NCBI GenBank assembly: GCA_005240025.1
Contig: SBBK01000080.1
Location: forward strand, 1 to 5,413
DNA from: an archaeon
GTDB taxonomy: Archaea > Thermoproteota > Nitrososphaeria > Nitrososphaerales > Nitrosopumilaceae
Length of the DNA: 5,413 nt
Direction of reading: 5' to 3'
Numbering within the stretch: the stretch's first letter is position 1; each line of letters opens with the position of its first letter. Shown in pieces: positions 1 to 5,371 of the stretch. A program made the translations under genes and the position numbers. Below the pieces are notes generated by a model. That model was given only the letters and a program-made list of their open reading frames with translations, was not told the DNA's origin and did no database searches.

Positions 1-83
1 AGGCCGGGCTCAAAGTTTACGGTGGTGTTGGTAAATCCAAATGATTTGAAGCCAAAAATCTCCACCTTTTTGATATGAACCAA
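1..83 (-). CDS. smc: SMC-like chromosome segregation ATPase, N-terminal fragment (runs off left edge)
   Basis: Reading the minus strand from a TTG at 83-81 gives 27 codons that stay open to the window edge: (M)VHIKKVEIFGFKSFGF, then TNTTVNFEPG. The pattern of a basic-hydrophobic strand, GFKSFG, then a strand ending in F-E-P-G is the start of SMC ATPases, just before the Walker A P-loop, which would lie outside the window. SMC forms the condensin-like ring that compacts and segregates the chromosome. TTG is chosen because no ATG or GTG occurs in frame nearby and the family homology begins directly after it; an AAGGA sequence lies a few bases upstream. It is divergent from the nitrilase gene. 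Other ABC-type repair ATPases (RecF, Rad50) begin somewhat similarly, but KSFG favours SMC. Only the first strands are visible, so the call rests on a short motif. Confidence 0.72.
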   Translation of the reverse strand, partial: MVHIKKVEIFGFKSFGFTNTTVNFEPG

Positions 84-204
84 GCATAGTTCCTTTGGGA
101 TCTGGTTTGTTAACCAAATATTGACAAAGATAATTGACCGAACAAACAATTGTTATAGTGTTATTTTTATCGCAGGACAAAGTTGCTTTAATTATCTCCC
201 AGTA
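84..204. promoter_or_regulatory. Divergent intergenic promoter region (SMC-like gene / nitrilase-like gene)
   Basis: This 121-bp AT-rich spacer separates two genes that start in opposite directions, so it should hold both promoters. For the plus strand, TTATTTTTAT at 161-170 is TATA-like and would place transcription start roughly 10-15 bases before the ATG at 205. For the minus strand, CCAAATATTG at 114-123 (CAATATTTGG on the minus strand) sits about 30-35 bases above the TTG start. A perfect 10-bp palindrome, AACAATTGTT, lies at 145-154 between them. The promoter assignments come from position and composition only. Confidence 0.4.
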
Positions 205-960
205 ATGACAAAACCGTTGATAAAGCTAGGCATTCTGCAGACAGGGCCGCATGTCACAAACAAGAAAGGAACGGACGAGGTTTTGCGGCTGCTCACAAAT
301 GCGGCCAAGTCAGAGACAGACATTATTTGCCTGCCAGAGCAGTGGCAGAAGGAAAATACTTTTGATTTTGACGCCTGGTTTGCCAGCATTAAAAAGCTGT
401 CAAAAGAATACGTATGACTATAATTCCGGGGGCGTTTTATCAAAAAAGAAAAGACGGTTTTGCCATTTCCGCACCTGTGATTCACGATGGCCAAATCATA
501 GGAGTCCAAGAGAAGATCCATCCCTTTGACTATGAAAAAAGCTTGATCAGGGCAGGCACGGAAGCCCGTGTCTTTAAGACTGGCTGCAGGTTCGGAATCG
601 TGATTTGCTACGACATGGTTTTTCCCAGAGTGGCAAACCTGCTTGCAAGAAAAGGGGCCCGGGTTTTGTTTTCGCCTGCAAGAATAGGCGCGGAATCAAA
701 CCCTGGCACCTTTATGTCAAGGTGCGTGCCCTTGAGAACAGAATCCCCATTTTGGCTGCCAATGTCCTAAACAAAAGGTTTGGCGGAGACAGCATAATCG
801 TAGACCTAGCAGAAAGCAATGGAGTGATGATACCCAAGGTAACAAGGCTGGAGGCCCAGGCTCAAAATCCGTCGAGTTTGACCTAAAAAGGTACGAAAAA
901 AGCCGCAAGGCCAGATTCTCAGACAGTGAGGTTTTCCTAGGCCACGCGAGAATTTTTTAG
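205..960 (+). pseudogene. Nitrilase-superfamily carbon-nitrogen hydrolase, broken by three -1 frameshifts
   Basis: The product, if intact, would be a cytoplasmic amidase-type hydrolase of about 252 residues, a normal length for the nitrilase superfamily. It begins at ATG 205 (MTKPLIKLGILQTG). The catalytic triad is recognisable across frames: Glu in ICLPEQW (residue 45), Lys in QEKIHPF and Cys in GIVICYDMVFP. The later family block KPWHLYVKVRALENR is also clear. The reading must change frame near 409-414 (stop TGA at 415), near 690-694, and in the A-run at 864-867. It then continues through VEFDLKRYEK to the stop at 958-960. Each shift needs one added base, so the three sum to a full codon. 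Either this is a recent pseudogene or the sequence has base-drop errors; flanking genes are intact. The substrate cannot be told. The next gene starts 23 bases downstream. Confidence 0.85.
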
Positions 961-983
961 GCCCCGCAATGTGACCTAGACAG

Positions 984-1919
984 ATGATTCAGCCAGGAGA
1001 CCCGGTCAAAGACATCAACATTGCAGAAAATACTCCCATTGAGGAGATCTTTGAACAGATGTCCAGGTCTGGCGGATTTGAATCGAAAAACATGGCCGAA
1101 GGCCTTGAGATCCTGTCTTCGATGATTTCCGATAAGGAATGTCTCAGGTTTTTGTCGTTTGTCGGCGCACTGATCTCCACTGGAATTCGTGGAATAATAA
1201 AAGACATGGTGCGGCAAAAATGGTTTGATGTCGTGATAACTACGTGCGGCGCGCTGGACCACGACATTGCGAGGCATTTTTCAAACTATTTGGAAGGATC
1301 ATTTACCATGGATGACTCGCAACTGGCAGACCAAGAAATCCACAGGCTTGGAAATGTCCTGGTACCAATGCAAAGCTACGGCCCGCTAATCGAGGAGAAA
1401 ATGCAGGAGATTTTGGAGGAATTCTACAAGGAGGGAAAAAAGAAAATGTCGACTGCGGAGATTTGTCAAGAGATTGGAAAAAGACTGGGCCAGGACTCGT
1501 TTCTTTACTGGGCCTACAAAAACAACGTGTCTGTAATAGTTCCTGGAATAATGGACGGTGCAGTCGGAAGCCAGATTTGGTTGTTTTCTCAAAAACACCC
1601 CGACTTTGAGCTTGACATGGTCTCAGATGCAAATTTACTGTCCGGTCTGGTCTTCAAAGCAAAAAAGTCAGGAGCACTGATGCTTGGCGGCGGAATATCA
1701 AAACACCACACCCTTTGGTGGAACCAGTACCGCGAAGGTCTGGACTATGCAGTATACATCACAACCGCACAGGAATTTGATGGAAGCCTCAGTGGCGCAC
1801 TGGTCCGCGAGGCAATCTCCTGGGGCAAGGTCACCCAGAAGGCAAAGCAGACTACAATTCATGCTGAAATTACTACGTGTTTGCCGTTTTTGTATCGTGC
1901 GCTACTGTCAATGCATTAA
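984..1919 (+). CDS. dys: Deoxyhypusine synthase
   Basis: This enzyme transfers the aminobutyl group of spermidine, using NAD, to one lysine of translation factor aIF5A, making deoxyhypusine in the cytoplasm. The 311-residue length fits archaeal members. Visible blocks are GALISTGIRGIIKDMV (residues about 60-75, NAD-site region), HRLGNVLVP, VPGIMDGAVGSQIW, LGGGISKHH (His241, equivalent to human His288), TTAQEFDGS (Asp266, human Asp313) and EAISWGKV, with Glu276, Trp280 and the catalytic Lys282 (human Glu323, Trp327, Lys329). Human Asp316 corresponds to Leu269 here, which I believe is usual in archaeal forms. ATG 984 is the first possible start, because an in-frame stop lies at 972-974. No clear Shine-Dalgarno is seen. 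It follows the broken nitrilase gene by 23 bases and precedes the PAC2 gene by 41, suggesting joint transcription. All catalytic landmarks are intact, so it is very probably functional. Confidence 0.95.
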   Translation: MIQPGDPVKDINIAENTPIEEIFEQMSRSGGFESKNMAEGLEILSSMISDKECLRFLSFVGALISTGIRGIIKDMVRQKWFDVVITTCGALDHDIARHFSNYLEGSFTMDDSQLADQEIHRLGNVLVPMQSYGPLIEEKMQEILEEFYKEGKKKMSTAEICQEIGKRLGQDSFLYWAYKNNVSVIVPGIMDGAVGSQIWLFSQKHPDFELDMVSDANLLSGLVFKAKKSGALMLGGGISKHHTLWWNQYREGLDYAVYITTAQEFDGSLSGALVREAISWGKVTQKAKQTTIHAEITTCLPFLYRALLSMH

Positions 1920-1947
1920 GGTTTGATAAAGTATATCTGTGATTTTT

Positions 1948-1953
1948 GAGGTG
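1948..1953 (+). promoter_or_regulatory. Shine-Dalgarno site that sets the PAC2 start
   Basis: GAGGTG is fully complementary to the CACCTC near the 3' end of archaeal 16S rRNA and lies 7 bases before ATG 1961. This argues for the ATG rather than the in-frame TTG at 1946, which would overlap the site. It is the clearest ribosome-binding site in the window. An AT-rich TATA-like stretch (GATAAAGTATAT, 1925-1936) lies just upstream, but a start of transcription set by it would fall after the Shine-Dalgarno. Read-through from dys is therefore more likely. Confidence 0.6.
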
Positions 1954-1960
1954 GTATTGT

Positions 1961-2677
1961 ATGTTGCCTCGACTTTGGGTAAAAGAGATAAGACCGATAA
2001 ACATCGAAGGCGGCTTTGTAATAGACGGTTTTCCATCGGTTGGATTCACTAGCGCGATTGCAAGTGAGTCTCTTTTGCACACAGCCCAGTATGAGTTGGC
2101 AGGATTTGTTGACTCGGCAGATTTTCCCACAGTCACAGTGCTGAGAGATGGAATCCCCAACTATGCAACGAGAATTTTTGTCAACCAGGATCTCAAAGCA
2201 GGTGTCTTTGCATCGTACATTACCATCAATGAGCCGTATCACCGATCGGTTGCAAAAATGATGCTAGGCTGGGCAAAAAAACACAAATGTTCGCTTGTCG
2301 TTAGCAGCTCGCCGATGATGCTACCTGACATTTCATCGGATCAGGTGATTGCTGCAGGCAGTACAGAATCTGCCAGACAAAAAATAAAAGAATCAGGCAT
2401 GACCGTTTTGCAAAATGGCACCATCCCCGGAATACCAGGCGCACTCCTAAATGAGGGAATGCTAAACGGCCAAAACGTCATTGTCATTCTGGTAGGTGTG
2501 GGTGAGGAGGGGCCCGACTTTAAATCAGGCACACGTCTCTGCATGGCAATATCGAAGATTGTGCCAGGAGTTTCTTGTGATTTGACGCTGCTGCAAAAGC
2601 AGGCAGAGATTGCAGAAAAACAGATCAAAGAAACAGAAAAGGAGACAAGGGCCATAAGAGAGTCAATGTACGGGTAA
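1961..2677 (+). CDS. PAC2-family protein (proteasome assembly chaperone / activator homologue) with HbYX-like C-terminus
   Basis: This 238-residue cytoplasmic protein belongs to the PAC2 superfamily, whose archaeal members (PbaA, PbaB) resemble eukaryotic 20S proteasome assembly chaperones. The family start is visible as INIEGGFVIDGFPSVGF (residues 14-29), followed by the region ending LRDGIPNYATRIF and the glycine-rich strands GTIPGIPGALLNEGM and VILVGVGEEGPD. Residues about 208-235 are a charged helix likely to form a coiled coil (QKQAEIAEKQIKETEKETR). The last three residues are Met-Tyr-Gly, which fits the hydrophobic-Tyr-any (HbYX) signature used by proteasome activators to dock in the alpha ring. 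ATG 1961 is chosen because GAGGTG is well spaced before it and family homology starts just after; a TTG at 1946 would add five residues. Its TAA overlaps the ATG of the exporter gene by one base, implying translational coupling. Other PAC2 proteins have no known role, so activator function is an inference. Confidence 0.88.
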   Translation: MLPRLWVKEIRPINIEGGFVIDGFPSVGFTSAIASESLLHTAQYELAGFVDSADFPTVTVLRDGIPNYATRIFVNQDLKAGVFASYITINEPYHRSVAKMMLGWAKKHKCSLVVSSSPMMLPDISSDQVIAAGSTESARQKIKESGMTVLQNGTIPGIPGALLNEGMLNGQNVIVILVGVGEEGPDFKSGTRLCMAISKIVPGVSCDLTLLQKQAEIAEKQIKETEKETRAIRESMYG

Positions 2678-3288
2678 TGCTGGAATTTGTAGGATTTTTT
2701 GCGTCAGTCGTACTAATTTCTGCTTCTGGAGTCATGGCCCCGGGTCCGCTTTTTGTGGCAACCATTGGTCAGGGAATAAGAACAGGCAAGGCTGCTGGCC
2801 TAAAAATTGCAGCAGGCCACACAACAGTAGAACTGCCATTGATCATTTTGATTGGAGTGGGGATGCTCTCACTTGATGCGCTTCCAGAATTTCGAGGCAC
2901 CATCAGGATTTTGGGAGCATTGGGAATTTTTGCATTTGCAGGCATTCAGTTTCATGCGATTCTAAAAAAGAGGCAGCTCAGGGACGAATCCAAGTACGGT
3001 TCGTTTGTCACCGGCGTTTTTCTGACTGGGCTAAACCCGTTCTTCCTTGTCTGGTGGTTCACAATAGGAGTGAAGCTGATTTCCGATGCTATTTTGCTTT
3101 GGCAGTTTTGGGGAATTTTGGCAATGTTTGGATTCCACATCTGGATGGACTATGTATGGCTTTTTACAGTATCTGCTCTTTCTGCAAAAGGGGCCCAATT
3201 CCTCACAAACAGGGGATATGTGGTTTGCATTGTGGCAATAAACGCCCTCCTCGTTTATTTTGGAATCTTGTTTATTTTTGGCATCTAG
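2677..3288 (+). CDS. LysE/RhtB-family amino-acid exporter
   Basis: This 203-residue integral membrane protein fits the LysE/RhtB translocator family, which exports amino acids or related small compounds. It shows about six hydrophobic segments (roughly residues 4-26, 43-65, 74-95, 111-131, 144-166, 181-202). The family's N-terminal signature is present: GVMAPGPLFVATIGQGIRTG (residues 18-37), followed by KAAGLKIAAGH. The second typical block, TGLNPFFLVWW, lies at residues 117-127. A charged loop (KKRQLRDESK) separates the two halves. The start ATG shares its A with the PAC2 stop (TAATG), so translation is probably coupled and no separate ribosome site is needed. The 3' end meets the minus-strand small gene at a shared CTAG. 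The substrate cannot be deduced. Linkage to PAC2 suggests co-expression but not a defined joint function. Confidence 0.9.
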   Translation: MLEFVGFFASVVLISASGVMAPGPLFVATIGQGIRTGKAAGLKIAAGHTTVELPLIILIGVGMLSLDALPEFRGTIRILGALGIFAFAGIQFHAILKKRQLRDESKYGSFVTGVFLTGLNPFFLVWWFTIGVKLISDAILLWQFWGILAMFGFHIWMDYVWLFTVSALSAKGAQFLTNRGYVVCIVAINALLVYFGILFIFGI

Positions 3289-3512
3289 CCGCAGTCCGGA
3301 ATTTCAAGTTCGGCCTTGCACTCGCTGTTTAGTTGGCCGATTTTTTCTGCAAGGAGTGTGCAGGCGACAGGGTCAAGTGTTTTTTCGTAATTTGACAGTT
3401 CATCAAGTATTGAAAATTGTTTTGTCTGACAGGAATTTGAAAATGCAAAAACAGTAACTAGCGCCAGACAAGCAATCGAAATTATCAGATATTTACGGTT
3501 TTGCGATGTCAA
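3285..3512 (-). CDS. Small putative secreted cysteine-containing protein, unknown function
   Basis: I do not recognise this 75-residue protein. It begins with a short basic stretch (NRK, residues 5-7) and a hydrophobic core (YLIISIACLALVTVFAF, 8-24), which looks like a Sec signal peptide or membrane anchor. The remainder is hydrophilic with cysteines at 28, 51, 65 and 74, enough for two disulphides outside the cell. SNSC at 25-28 loosely resembles a lipobox, but the -3 position is not hydrophobic, so a lipoprotein call is weak. The only visible initiator is TTG at 3512-3510, inside the last 20 bases of alba, so it is probably translated from the alba mRNA. Its stop overlaps the exporter's stop. 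A real gene is favoured by the coherent signal sequence and the tight overlap, but short length and a TTG start leave doubt. Confidence 0.6.
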   Translation of the reverse strand: MTSQNRKYLIISIACLALVTVFAFSNSCQTKQFSILDELSNYEKTLDPVACTLLAEKIGQLNSECKAELEIPDCG

Positions 3513-3888
3513 TTTCTATGGTTGAGACGTTTCGAGTCTTTCCGTCCTGAGACAGAAGCGAGTCCGAGGCAATTCTCACGTCTTTTATTATATATCCAAC
3601 GGTATTCATTCGTTTCACTATCATTTGGGAAACGTCGACTGCCTGCGTGATACGCTGGCCACGGGCCTTTATGGTCACAACTGGCCGGGCCGAAAGCTGG
3701 GTAAGTGTTGCGGTAACATAGGTCATTATCGGTTTTGTACCAACAAATATTACATCACGAGTTTTTTTTTCTGTTTCAGCATCTGGATTTGTGTCTTCAA
3801 TTTTGTCCGGCACGTCCTGAGATTCTCTTATTTGCTGAGATTCTGCAATGATTTCTTCGGCCTCGGTTGGTTTGTCTTGTTCGCTCAT
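3493..3888 (-). CDS. albA: Alba-family DNA/RNA-binding chromatin protein with acidic N-terminal extension
   Basis: Alba is a small dimeric nucleic-acid-binding protein that coats archaeal DNA and RNA. The 131-residue product has the full domain from about residue 44: VIFVGTKPIMTYVTATLTQL, TIKARGQRITQAVDVSQMIV, VRIASDSL, then DGKTRNVSTIEIDI at the C-terminus. The basic nucleic-acid contacts KARGQR (74-79) are present. The lysine pair equivalent to Sulfolobus Lys16-Lys17 is Thr51-Lys52, so the acetylated Lys16 position is lost. Residues 1-43 form an extra tail rich in Glu and Asp (about 14 acidic against 6 basic), probably disordered; the classical protein is only about 90-100 residues. ATG 3888 is the first start after a 32-bp gap from the upstream gene, with a TATA-like box about 32 bases above it. 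The secreted-protein gene overlaps its 3' end by 20 bases. Confidence 0.95.
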   Translation of the reverse strand: MSEQDKPTEAEEIIAESQQIRESQDVPDKIEDTNPDAETEKKTRDVIFVGTKPIMTYVTATLTQLSARPVVTIKARGQRITQAVDVSQMIVKRMNTVGYIIKDVRIASDSLLSQDGKTRNVSTIEIDIAKP

Positions 3889-3913
3889 CGGTAGGCTGTT
3901 TCTGCCCTTTTGC

Positions 3914-3925
3914 GTTTATTTTAAT
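3914..3925 (-). promoter_or_regulatory. TATA-like promoter element for alba
   Basis: The minus strand reads ATTAAAATAAAC here, an A/T-only core like an archaeal TATA box. Its centre lies about 32 bases upstream of the alba ATG, which would give a transcript with a leader of only some 5-8 bases. It overlaps the last codons of the upstream 82-residue gene, so alba could be transcribed both from here and by read-through. It is assigned by position and composition only. Confidence 0.45.
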
Positions 3926-4169
3926 GTTTGAGATTGTGTTTTATGATATAGGACTCGATTGACTTTTCAACGTCGTCTGCATTTGCACAGTTTTTTACGT
4001 TTTCAATTATTTCGGCGTCCTCGATTTCGTAACAATTCAAAAAGTCGTGCTCATCTTTGAAAACCAGAAGGATTTTTTGGTTGTGAAGGCAATAATACAT
4101 TTTTTCCTGTACCATTTGTTCCGGTATGATCTTTATTCCATTTTCGTCGGACGATACAGGATAGGACAC
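3921..4169 (-). CDS. Small hypothetical protein, 82 residues
   Basis: I do not recognise this protein. It is acidic and soluble-looking, with no signal peptide or membrane segment. A strand-rich middle (MYYCLHNQKILLVFKDEHDF, residues 24-43) is followed by an acidic stretch (YEIEDAEIIENVKN) and a C-terminal helix (ADDVEKSIESYIIKHNLKH). Cysteines are at positions 27, 46 and 61, not arranged as a metal site. The start is taken as GTG 4169-4167, because an in-frame stop lies three codons upstream and a TATA-like CTATAT (4191-4196) about 25 bases above would give a leaderless message. An internal ATG at 4115 would yield about 64 residues. It lies 32 bases upstream of alba on the same strand, and may be co-transcribed with it. 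It is divergent from the polymerase gene. Protein-like composition and neat spacing support a real gene. Confidence 0.62.
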   Translation of the reverse strand: MSYPVSSDENGIKIIPEQMVQEKMYYCLHNQKILLVFKDEHDFLNCYEIEDAEIIENVKNCANADDVEKSIESYIIKHNLKH

Positions 4170-4188
4170 AATTTCTCATGTGATGTAA

Positions 4189-4199
4189 CAATATAGAAA
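4189..4199 (-). promoter_or_regulatory. TATA-like element for the 82-residue gene
   Basis: The minus strand reads TTTCTATATTG, centred about 25 bases before the GTG at 4169. This spacing is what a leaderless archaeal transcript would show, and it supports the GTG start. The element lies in the 107-bp divergent gap between this gene and the polymerase start at 4277. Positional evidence only. Confidence 0.35.
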
Positions 4200-4243
4200 C
4201 ATAGCTAGGTCCGGCGAATGCCCAGTTCATGGCCCAAGCCGAT

Positions 4244-4255
4244 ATCATAATAAGG
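4244..4255 (+). promoter_or_regulatory. TATA-like element for DNA polymerase IV
   Basis: ATCATAATAAGG is an A/T-rich stretch centred about 28 bases before GTG 4277. It would direct a leaderless transcript beginning at that GTG. If the ATG at 4229 were the true start, this element would lie within the coding sequence. It is therefore one of two arguments for the GTG start, the other being where family homology begins. Assigned by position only. Confidence 0.35.
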
Positions 4256-4276
4256 ATTTTTGGTGTACGCCATACG

Positions 4277-5371
4277 GTGGCAGACAGAATCGTTTTTCAT
4301 ATCGATTTTGATTATTTTTATGCGCAATGCGAGGAGCTGAGAGACCGGGAGCTAAAGACAAGGCCAGTTTGCGTGTGCATTTTTTCTGACAGGGGCGGCG
4401 ACAGCGGAGCAATAGCTACTGCCAACTACATTGCACGAAAATACGGCGTCAAATCCGGCATGCCGATCAAGTTTGCCAGATCAAGGCTGGCCCACATTCC
4501 AGACTCGGTGTTTGTTGGTGCCGATTTTGCGCATTATTCAGATATTTCTGAAAAGGCCATGGAGATAATCAGGGAATACGCAGATGTTTTTGAATACGTG
4601 GGAAAAGATGAGGCGTATTTGGACGTGACAAAAAGAACCGAAGGCAGTTTTGAGAATGCGGCGCACCTCGGGCAGCAGTTGAAAAATCAGATTCGCAACG
4701 AAATCAGGCTGAGCTGCACTATCGGGATTTCCCGGAACAAGCTTGTAGCAAAAATTGCATCAGGGTACAAAAAGCCCGACGGGCTTACCGTGGTGACACC
4801 ACAAAACATCGAATCATTTCTGGATCCGTTGAAAATTGGAGACATCCCCGGGGTGGGCAAGGTGACCGAGGAAAAATTTGCAGAGATGGGCCTAAAAACA
4901 ATCTCGGACCTGAAAAAAATCGACATTTTTACGCTAAACAAGATGTTTGGCCGCAAAATATCATCATACCTGTACAATGCGGCGAGAGGAATTGACGACG
5001 ATCCTGTAGCTGCGAGGGCACCCGCGGTCCAGTTCAGTCGAATAGTAACGCTGAAGGAGGATTCCAGAAATTTCGAGTTTTTGGCAAAAAGCCTTGATGA
5101 GATTTGTGCAGACCTGCACAAAACCATACTAGAGCACAAAAAAATGTTCAAGTCTGTTGGAATCCAGTTTGTCCAGTCTGACCTGTCAAACAAGACCAAA
5201 TCCAGAATGCTCAAAAACCCGACGTTCTCGGAAGACGAGTTGAAAAAGACGGCCACACTTTTGCTGCAGGAGGCTCTCGCCGACCAGACCATGGACGTCA
5301 GAAGATTGGGGGTAAGGGTCTCTGAACTGTCTGAGCTTGAAGGCCAGAGCTCGATTACAAACTTTTTTTAG
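4277..5371 (+). CDS. dinB: DNA polymerase IV (Y-family translesion polymerase, Dpo4/DinB type) with C-terminal PCNA-binding peptide
   Basis: This error-prone polymerase copies past damaged bases. From GTG 4277 it has 364 residues, close to Sulfolobus Dpo4. The palm begins at once: IVFHIDFDYFYAQCEE, with metal-binding Asp10 and steric-gate Tyr15. The finger motif SGAIATANYIARKYGVKSGM follows, then the second catalytic pair Asp111-Glu112 in GKDEAYLDV, where Dpo4 has SIDEAYLD. TIGISRNKLVAKIAS and KPDGLTVV are also typical. A helix-hairpin-helix (IGDIPGVGKVTEEKFAEMGL, about 187-206) forms the thumb, and the little finger covers about 253-350. The protein ends in QSSITNFF, a canonical PIP box (Q-x-x-hydrophobic-x-x-aromatic-aromatic) for the sliding clamp. 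An in-frame ATG at 4229 would add 16 residues (MAQADIIIRIFGVRHT) with no family match; GTG is preferred because homology starts there and a TATA-like element sits about 28 bases above it. Function is secure and only the start is open. Confidence 0.93.
   Translation: MADRIVFHIDFDYFYAQCEELRDRELKTRPVCVCIFSDRGGDSGAIATANYIARKYGVKSGMPIKFARSRLAHIPDSVFVGADFAHYSDISEKAMEIIREYADVFEYVGKDEAYLDVTKRTEGSFENAAHLGQQLKNQIRNEIRLSCTIGISRNKLVAKIASGYKKPDGLTVVTPQNIESFLDPLKIGDIPGVGKVTEEKFAEMGLKTISDLKKIDIFTLNKMFGRKISSYLYNAARGIDDDPVAARAPAVQFSRIVTLKEDSRNFEFLAKSLDEICADLHKTILEHKKMFKSVGIQFVQSDLSNKTKSRMLKNPTFSEDELKKTATLLLQEALADQTMDVRRLGVRVSELSELEGQSSITNFF

Noticed and set aside
121..204. Upstream TTG extension of the nitrilase-like gene by 28 residues
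   Set aside because: The added residues match nothing in the family, and ATG 205 begins just before the first conserved strand.
409..417. Programmed frameshifting as the cause of the nitrilase breaks
   Set aside because: Three separate shifts in one gene, with no slippery heptamer or downstream structure seen at the first two, make recoding very unlikely compared with mutation or sequencing error.
1925..1936. TATA-like GATAAAGTATAT as a separate promoter for the PAC2 gene
   Set aside because: Transcription would begin at about 1956, beyond the good Shine-Dalgarno at 1948-1953, so the two signals conflict; the ribosome site is the stronger.
3625..3894. Plus-strand frame of 89 codons opposite alba
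   Set aside because: It is antisense to a secure Alba gene, and its Phe/Cys-rich translation has no recognisable pattern.
4051..4248. Minus-strand frame of 65 codons across the divergent gap
   Set aside because: It overlaps the 82-residue gene in another frame and has the weaker, less protein-like composition; its start region covers the likely promoters.
4687..5292. Open minus-strand frame of 201 codons opposite the polymerase gene
   Set aside because: It is fully antisense to a clearly conserved Pol IV, and its translation is Ser/Ile/Phe-rich with no motif, as expected of a shadow frame.
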